DNA from: Burkholderiales bacterium
GTDB taxonomy: Bacteria > Pseudomonadota > Gammaproteobacteria > Burkholderiales > Burkholderiaceae_C
DNA: 64,000 nucleotides
Assembly (NCBI GenBank): GCA_028868895.1
Contig: JAGWTP010000002.1
Location: 1-64,000 of the forward strand
Reading direction: 5' to 3'
The notes under the pieces were generated by a model, which saw only the letters and a program-made list of their open reading frames with translations, searched no databases and was not told the DNA's origin. This document shows positions 59,496 to 64,000 of the stretch, in pieces; position 1 is the first letter of the stretch; every line of letters starts with the position of its first letter. The position numbers and the translations under genes are program-made.

Positions 59496-60833
59496 TCATT
59501 CCTTGTCGAACGGATTGCGCGACGAGCGCATCTCGATTCGCATCGGCGTGCCGGTGAGCTTGAAATGCTCGCGGAATCGGCCCTCGAGGAAGCGCTTGTA
59601 GGAGTCGGTGATGTGGTCCAGCGAGTTGCCGTGGATCACGATCAGCGGCGGGTTCATGCCGCCCTGGTGGGCGTAGCGCAACTTGGGCCGGAACGCGCCC
59701 GCGCGCTTGGGCGCCTGGTGTTCGACCGCCTCCTGCAGCAGCCGCGTCAGCACCGGCGTGGGCATTTTCTTGATCGCCGAGGCGTGCGCATCGCCGATCG
59801 CCTTCCAGACCGGACCCAGGCCCTGGCGCTTGATGGCGGAAATGTGCAGCACTGGCGCGAACTTCAGGAAGGCCAGGCGCTGCTCGATCGAGCGTTGCAG
59901 CGTCTGCTTCTGGTAGTCGTCGACCGCGTCCCATTTGTTCACGGCCAGCGCGACCGCCCGGCCGCTCTCGAGGATGTAGCCGGCGATGTGCGCGTCCTGG
60001 TCGGTCACGCCCTGGGTGGCGTCGAGCAGCAGCAGCACCACATTGGCATCGGCGATCGCCTGCAGCGTCTTGACGACCGAGAACTTCTCGATCGCCTCGA
60101 ACACCTTGCCCTTGCGGCGCAGCCCGGCGGTGTCGATCAACTCGAACTTCTGGCCGCCGCGCTCGAACGGCACGGTGATCGCATCGCGGGTGGTGCCGGG
60201 CTGGTCGAACGCGACCAGCCGCTCTTCGCCGAGCCAGGTGTTGATCAGCGTCGACTTGCCCACGTTCGGCCGGCCGGCCACCGCCAGGCGGATCGGCTTG
60301 TCGGCAGAAGGCTCGGTGTCGTCGGCGTCGTCGAACTCGAAATGCGCCAGCGCCGCGTCGGTCAGGCTGCGAATGCCCTGGCCGTGCGCGGCCGAGATCG
60401 GGTGCGGCTCGCCCAGGCCGAGCTCGAAGAATTCGGCCAGCAGCGGCGACTCCTGCATGCCCTCGGCCTTGTTGACCGCGAGCACGACCTTCTTGCCGAC
60501 CGAACGCAGGTAGCGCGCGATGTCATGGTCCTGCCCGGACACACCCGAGCGCACGTCGACGACGAAGATCACCGCATCGGCCTCGGCCACGGCCTGGCGC
60601 GTCTGCTTGGCCATCTCCTTGACGATGCCGGTGGGGCTGTCGGGCTCGAAGCCGCCGGTGTCGACGACGATGAACTCGTGCTCGCCGCTGCGCCCGTCGC
60701 CGTAGTGGCGGTCGCGCGTCAGTCCGGAGAAGTCGGCCACGATCGCGTCGCGGCTCTTCGTCATGCGGTTGAACAGCGTCGACTTGCCCACATTGGGGCG
60801 GCCGACGATGGCGATGACCGGTTTCATCGGCAA
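59496..60833 (-). CDS. der: Ribosome biogenesis GTPase Der (EngA)
   Basis: A tandem-G-domain GTPase for 50S assembly. The 445-residue protein has the first G1 motif [12 protein letters not shown] (11-22), the second [20 protein letters not shown] near 190, G4-type NKAEGMQ and NKWD, and a C-terminal KH-like domain with [20 protein letters not shown]. It is encoded downstream of bamB, as usual. The 124 bases after it, before hfq, show no clear terminator. Confidence 0.97.
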   Translation of the reverse strand: MPMKPVIAIVGRPNVGKSTLFNRMTKSRDAIVADFSGLTRDRHYGDGRSGEHEFIVVDTGGFEPDSPTGIVKEMAKQTRQAVAEADAVIFVVDVRSGVSGQDHDIARYLRSVGKKVVLAVNKAEGMQESPLLAEFFELGLGEPHPISAAHGQGIRSLTDAALAHFEFDDADDTEPSADKPIRLAVAGRPNVGKSTLINTWLGEERLVAFDQPGTTRDAITVPFERGGQKFELIDTAGLRRKGKVFEAIEKFSVVKTLQAIADANVVLLLLDATQGVTDQDAHIAGYILESGRAVALAVNKWDAVDDYQKQTLQRSIEQRLAFLKFAPVLHISAIKRQGLGPVWKAIGDAHASAIKKMPTPVLTRLLQEAVEHQAPKRAGAFRPKLRYAHQGGMNPPLIVIHGNSLDHITDSYKRFLEGRFREHFKLTGTPMRIEMRSSRNPFDKE

Positions 60834-60849
60834 CCTGACCCCTGGGCGG

Positions 60850-61986
60850 CTACGGACGGAAGGCGAACAGGCCGCCGTTGCGTGTCACGACCAGCATGGT
60901 CGAGCCCGAAGCCACCGGCTTCGCGACGACCGCGCTGCCGTCGGTGGGCAGGCGCAGTTGCGCCGCGCCGGTGTCGCGCGCCAGCCAGTGCACGGTGCCA
61001 TCGGAGTCGCCGAACACCACCGTCTTGCCGATGCTCAGCGGCGCGCTCAGGCCGCGGTACTGGAGCTTGTCGGAGGTCCAGGCCATCTCGCCGGTCTGGG
61101 TTTTCCATGCCGTGATGCGGTCGGATGCATCGGCACCGTACACGTACCGGTCGTCGGCGGCGACGGCTTCGATGCCACCGACGTTCTTGGTCCAGACCAC
61201 AGCGCCGCGCTCGGCATCGACGCAGCCGACCGACGCCTGGAACGAGCGTGCACAGATCAAGTCACCGACACGAGCTGCCGGGCCGACCAGATCGGCCAAT
61301 CGTTCGATCTCGTTGGCGCCGCGCGGCGACCCGACCGCGACCTCCCAGCGCACGCTGCCGCGCAACGGATCGACACCCGCCATGCGCGGGCCCTGGCCGA
61401 CGATCAGGGTGTTCTTGAACGGCGCCAGCACACCCGATTGCGCCAGCGTCAGCGGGTCGCCGGGCCGCTGCAGCGACCAGAGCTTGCGGCCATCGACTTC
61501 GTCGAAGGCCTGCACCATGCGGTCCACGCCGAGTACGAACACGCGTTCGCCGGCCACCAGCGGCGCGGTGGCCACACGGGTGCCGAGCGGCTTGCGCCAC
61601 TTGACCGTGCCTTGATCGAACACGACCAGTTCACCGTCGCGGGTGACCACGGCCGCATAGCGGCCATCGCTGCCGACACCGGCGCTGAGCTTTGCGCCGG
61701 CGTTCCCGCGCCAGATTTCGCGGCCCGTTTGCGCGTCGAGCGCGAGCACGGTGCCGTCGTCGCCCGCCACCGTGAACACGCCCTTGGTGACCGCGACCTC
61801 GAGCGGGAACTTCACGCCCTCGATGCGCTGGCTCCAGGCCACACTGCCGCCGATCTTGGGCGTCAGCGGCTCGAGCGGCTGCGGCTTGGGTCTGCTGCTG
61901 CTCGCGCAACCGGCAACGACCAAGGCCACTGCCAGCGTCACGACCAGCCGCATCGACCGGCGCACCGCGCTGATGGGCGAAGTCAT
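60850..61986 (-). CDS. bamB: Outer membrane assembly lipoprotein BamB
   Basis: A Bam-complex lipoprotein that binds BamA POTRA domains. The 378-residue precursor has a lipobox VVAGC (C27) and an eight-bladed PQQ-type beta-propeller with recurring '[15 protein letters not shown]', '[20 protein letters not shown]' and '[14 protein letters not shown]' blades. Its start overlaps the stop of the preceding YfgM-like gene (ATGA). BamA is at 34.5-36.8 kb in this window. Confidence 0.95.
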   Translation of the reverse strand: MTSPISAVRRSMRLVVTLAVALVVAGCASSSRPKPQPLEPLTPKIGGSVAWSQRIEGVKFPLEVAVTKGVFTVAGDDGTVLALDAQTGREIWRGNAGAKLSAGVGSDGRYAAVVTRDGELVVFDQGTVKWRKPLGTRVATAPLVAGERVFVLGVDRMVQAFDEVDGRKLWSLQRPGDPLTLAQSGVLAPFKNTLIVGQGPRMAGVDPLRGSVRWEVAVGSPRGANEIERLADLVGPAARVGDLICARSFQASVGCVDAERGAVVWTKNVGGIEAVAADDRYVYGADASDRITAWKTQTGEMAWTSDKLQYRGLSAPLSIGKTVVFGDSDGTVHWLARDTGAAQLRLPTDGSAVVAKPVASGSTMLVVTRNGGLFAFRP

Positions 61987-62657
61987 CGGCTCACCTCGGC
62001 GGCGGACGCCGCGTCGGCCGGCGCCGCACCCAGCGCCACCAACTTGGCGTCGATCAGCCGGCGGTAGTCGACCTTCGGGTCCATCGCCTTCCAGGCCTTC
62101 GTGTACGCGGCCTTGGCCTCGTCCTTCTTGCCTTGCGCCAGCAACACGTCGCCACGCCGGTCATCGGCCAACGCCGCGAAATCGGGGGCCGTGGCGGCGT
62201 CGAGCTGCTTGAGCGCGTCGTCGTACTTCTTCTGGTCGAGCAGGATGCCCGCGGCACGCAGGTGGGCGATGGTCTGGTATTCGACTTCGACGGCGTTGGT
62301 GCCGACCCACGCCAGCGTGGCCAGCGCGGCGTCGGACTGCCCCTTGTCGAATTGCACCTTGGCGGCCAGCAGCCCGCCCTGTTCGGTGTAGGCCGTGCGC
62401 GGATAGTTCGACTTCATGTCGGCGAACACACGGCCGGCCTGATCGGCGTCGCCCGCCTGGGCGGCCTTGTCGAGCTGGTCGAACATCGAACCGGCCTTGA
62501 CGGCCTGGTCGCGTTGCCACCAATGCCAGCCGTTCCACGCCGCGAACGCGGCGAGCACCGCGATCAGCGTCCAGGTGAGGAGAGTGCCGTAGCGCTTCCA
62601 GAACGCCTTGAGCTGGTCGAGCTGTTCTTGTTCTTCGAGATCGAGGGGGGTGGCCAT
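61983..62657 (-). CDS. YfgM-like tetratricopeptide membrane protein
   Basis: A 224-residue inner-membrane protein with one N-terminal membrane helix (LLTWTLIAVLAAFAAWNGWH, about 25-44) and a periplasmic TPR-like domain (AGRVFADMKSNYPRTAYTEQ; DRRGDVLLAQGKKDEAKAAYTKAWK). E. coli YfgM, encoded between hisS and bamB as here, works with PpiD at the Sec translocon. The ATG at 62657 begins MATPLDLEEQEQLDQLKAFW, typical of the family. It lies 40 bases after hisS and overlaps bamB by four bases. Confidence 0.93.
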   Translation of the reverse strand: MATPLDLEEQEQLDQLKAFWKRYGTLLTWTLIAVLAAFAAWNGWHWWQRDQAVKAGSMFDQLDKAAQAGDADQAGRVFADMKSNYPRTAYTEQGGLLAAKVQFDKGQSDAALATLAWVGTNAVEVEYQTIAHLRAAGILLDQKKYDDALKQLDAATAPDFAALADDRRGDVLLAQGKKDEAKAAYTKAWKAMDPKVDYRRLIDAKLVALGAAPADAASAAEVSR

Positions 62658-62697
62658 TGAAGATCGGGTCCGAGGCGGGTTTCGGGAGAAGGCGGGA

Positions 62698-64000
62698 TTA
62701 TGCGTTGCGCAGTTCGGCCGCCCAGGCGCCCGCCTGCGCCAGCGGCAGGCAGCGCTGGGGGGCGGACGCATCGCGCAGGGCCTTCAGGGCAACCTCGCCG
62801 CGTTCAAGTTCGTCGGCGCCGAAGATGAGCGCGTGGCGCGCACCGCTCGCGTCGGCACGCTTGAACTGGCTCTTCATGCTGCCCCAGCCCTCGCCGCTGG
62901 CCGCGTGCATCAGCACCGACACGCCGGCAGCGCGCAAGACCTCGCAAGTCGCGACCGCCACGCCCAAAGCCTGGGCAGCCGGAACAATGGCATAGACATC
63001 GGGTGCGACGGCCGGCGGCTGCACACCCACCGCATCGAGCAGCAGCAACATGCGCTCGATGCCCATGCCCCAGCCGACCGCCGGTGTGCGCTTGCCGCCG
63101 AGCTGCTCGAACAGGCCGTCGTAGCGGCCACCGCCGCACACCGTGCCCTGCGAGCCGAGCTTGTCGGTGATCCACTCGAACACGGTCAGGTTGTAGTAGT
63201 CCATGCCGCGAACCAGACGCGGGTTGATGCGGTAGGCCTGGCCGACCGCGTCGAGCGCGGCGCGCACCGCGTTCAAGTGCGCAAGCGATGCCTCGCCGAG
63301 AAACTCGATCAATTGCGGTGCGGCTTCGACGACCGCCTGCATCCTCGGATTCTTGGTGTCGAGGATGCGCAGCGGATTGCTGTGCAGGCGGCGCCTGGCC
63401 TCTTCGTCGAGCAGGTCGGCGTGCGCCTCGAAGTGTGCGATCAGCGCAGCGCGGTGCGCCAGGCGCTCGGCCGGCTGGCCCAGGCTGTTGAGTTCGAGCC
63501 GCACGTCGCCGTCGTCCAGCCCCAGGTCGCGCAGGAGCGCGCGGCACATCAGGATCTGCTCGGCATCGACATCGGGGCCCGAGTAGCCGAGTGCCTCGAC
63601 GTCGATCTGGTGAAACTGCCGGTAGCGGCCCTTCTGCGGGCGCTCATGGCGAAACAGCGCCACGTTCGACCAGACCCGCATCGGACCGTTGTAGAGCGCG
63701 TTGTGCTCGACCATCGCACGCACGATGCCGGCGGTGGCCTCCGGGCGCAGCGTGAGGCGGTCGCCGTTCATGGAGTCCTCGAAGGAGTACATCTCCTTCT
63801 CGACGATGTCGGTCACCTCGCCCAGGCCTCGCACGAACAGCGCCGTCGCTTCGACGATCGGCGTGCGCACGTTGGCGTAGCCGTAGCGCGCCATCAGCGC
63901 CCGCACCTTGGTTTCGAACCACTCCCAGCGCGCGGACTCGGGCGGCAGGATGTCGTTCATTCCCTTGACGGCTTGCAGGGCGACGGGCTTCGTGTTTTGT
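62698..64000 (-). CDS. hisS: Histidyl-tRNA synthetase (5' end outside window)
   Basis: It charges tRNA-His. From the first visible ATG at 63960 there are 420 residues beginning [16 protein letters not shown]. The conserved family N-terminus [13 protein letters not shown] is encoded in the same frame up to the window edge, with no stop, so the true start lies beyond 64000 and the gene is partial here. The class II motif 2 region is [16 protein letters not shown], with [20 protein letters not shown] and [18 protein letters not shown] (HisA-type), and the C-terminal anticodon-binding domain is present. It heads the hisS-yfgM-bamB-der cluster. Confidence 0.96.
   Translation of the reverse strand, partial: QNTKPVALQAVKGMNDILPPESARWEWFETKVRALMARYGYANVRTPIVEATALFVRGLGEVTDIVEKEMYSFEDSMNGDRLTLRPEATAGIVRAMVEHNALYNGPMRVWSNVALFRHERPQKGRYRQFHQIDVEALGYSGPDVDAEQILMCRALLRDLGLDDGDVRLELNSLGQPAERLAHRAALIAHFEAHADLLDEEARRRLHSNPLRILDTKNPRMQAVVEAAPQLIEFLGEASLAHLNAVRAALDAVGQAYRINPRLVRGMDYYNLTVFEWITDKLGSQGTVCGGGRYDGLFEQLGGKRTPAVGWGMGIERMLLLLDAVGVQPPAVAPDVYAIVPAAQALGVAVATCEVLRAAGVSVLMHAASGEGWGSMKSQFKRADASGARHALIFGADELERGEVALKALRDASAPQRCLPLAQAGAWAAELRNA

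Overview
This window is chromosomal DNA from a G+C-rich betaproteobacterium of the order Burkholderiales. The evidence is gene content and order. It contains rpsF-priB-rpsR-rplI-dnaB; alaA-hom-thrC-moeA-moaD-moaE; rpsB-tsf-pyrH-frr-uppS-cdsA-dxr-rseP-bamA-skp-lpxD-fabZ-lpxA-lpxB-rnhB; and hisS-yfgM-bamB-der-hfq-hflX-hflK-hflC-DUF2065-hisZ-purA, all arranged as is usual in this order. A HisZ (instead of a long-form HisG), a PIN-PhoH protein and a large VC_2705-type Na+/solute symporter fit a Rubrivivax/Leptothrix/Methylibium-like lineage, but the genus is only inferred. Coding density is very high. No gap between genes exceeds about 270 bases, and I see no insertion sequence, prophage, integron or CRISPR array.

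Layout. Positions 1-272 are non-coding and hold a GC-rich composite repeat. 273-3411 (minus) is the ribosomal/primosome cluster. 3593-5921 (minus) is a two-gene symporter unit. 6146-7459 (plus) is an uncharacterised protein with a roadblock-like C-terminus. 7494-16605 (minus) reads alaA-hom-thrC-moeA-moaD-moaE-crcB-clpB, with a heat-shock-type promoter in front of clpB. 16720-20008 (plus) has a Mth938-like protein, peroxiredoxin, PIN-PhoH and an NTF2-like protein. 19986-23019 (minus) has prpE and an acrylyl-CoA reductase. 23190-25624 (plus) has a NlpC/P60 peptidase, moaA and a GNAT acetyltransferase. ppsA and its regulator ppsR diverge at 28.1 kb. 29136-44303 (minus) is the long envelope/translation cluster. 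44503-48742 (plus) has an amidase, an FAD amino-acid oxidoreductase and the NAD(P)HX repair enzyme. 48758-51975 (minus) has an SDR and rnr. A tRNA-Leu(CAG) gene lies at 52016-52100. 52188 to the right edge (minus) is the purine/histidine/Hfl/Der/BamB/HisRS cluster, and hisS runs off the window.

How the genes work together. The 29-44 kb block couples translation factors (S2, EF-Ts, RRF) to UMP and isoprenoid supply (PyrH, Dxr), lipid carrier and phospholipid synthesis (UppS, CdsA), envelope stress sensing (RseP), outer-membrane protein assembly (BamA, Skp) and lipid A synthesis (LpxD, FabZ, LpxA, LpxB). BamB, a second Bam component, sits in the right-hand cluster beside Der, Hfq and the HflK/HflC/HflX group. 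Molybdenum-cofactor genes are split between 10.5-12.6 kb and moaA at 24 kb. Central carbon control is represented by PpsA/PpsR and by propionate/acrylate genes.

Most of the window is conserved core genome, and I found no convincing new multi-gene system. The items most worth a second look are the repeat at the left edge, the roadblock-like protein, the hydrophilic insert and EF-hand-like loop of the symporter, the terminator directly in front of phoH, the sigma-32-like clpB promoter, and the rnr/tRNA-Leu divergent start region. Many starts are non-ATG (TTG for alaA, thrC and rnr; GTG for hfq, moaD, moaE, crcB and the symporter). They were chosen from Shine-Dalgarno sites, stop/start overlaps and known family N-termini.
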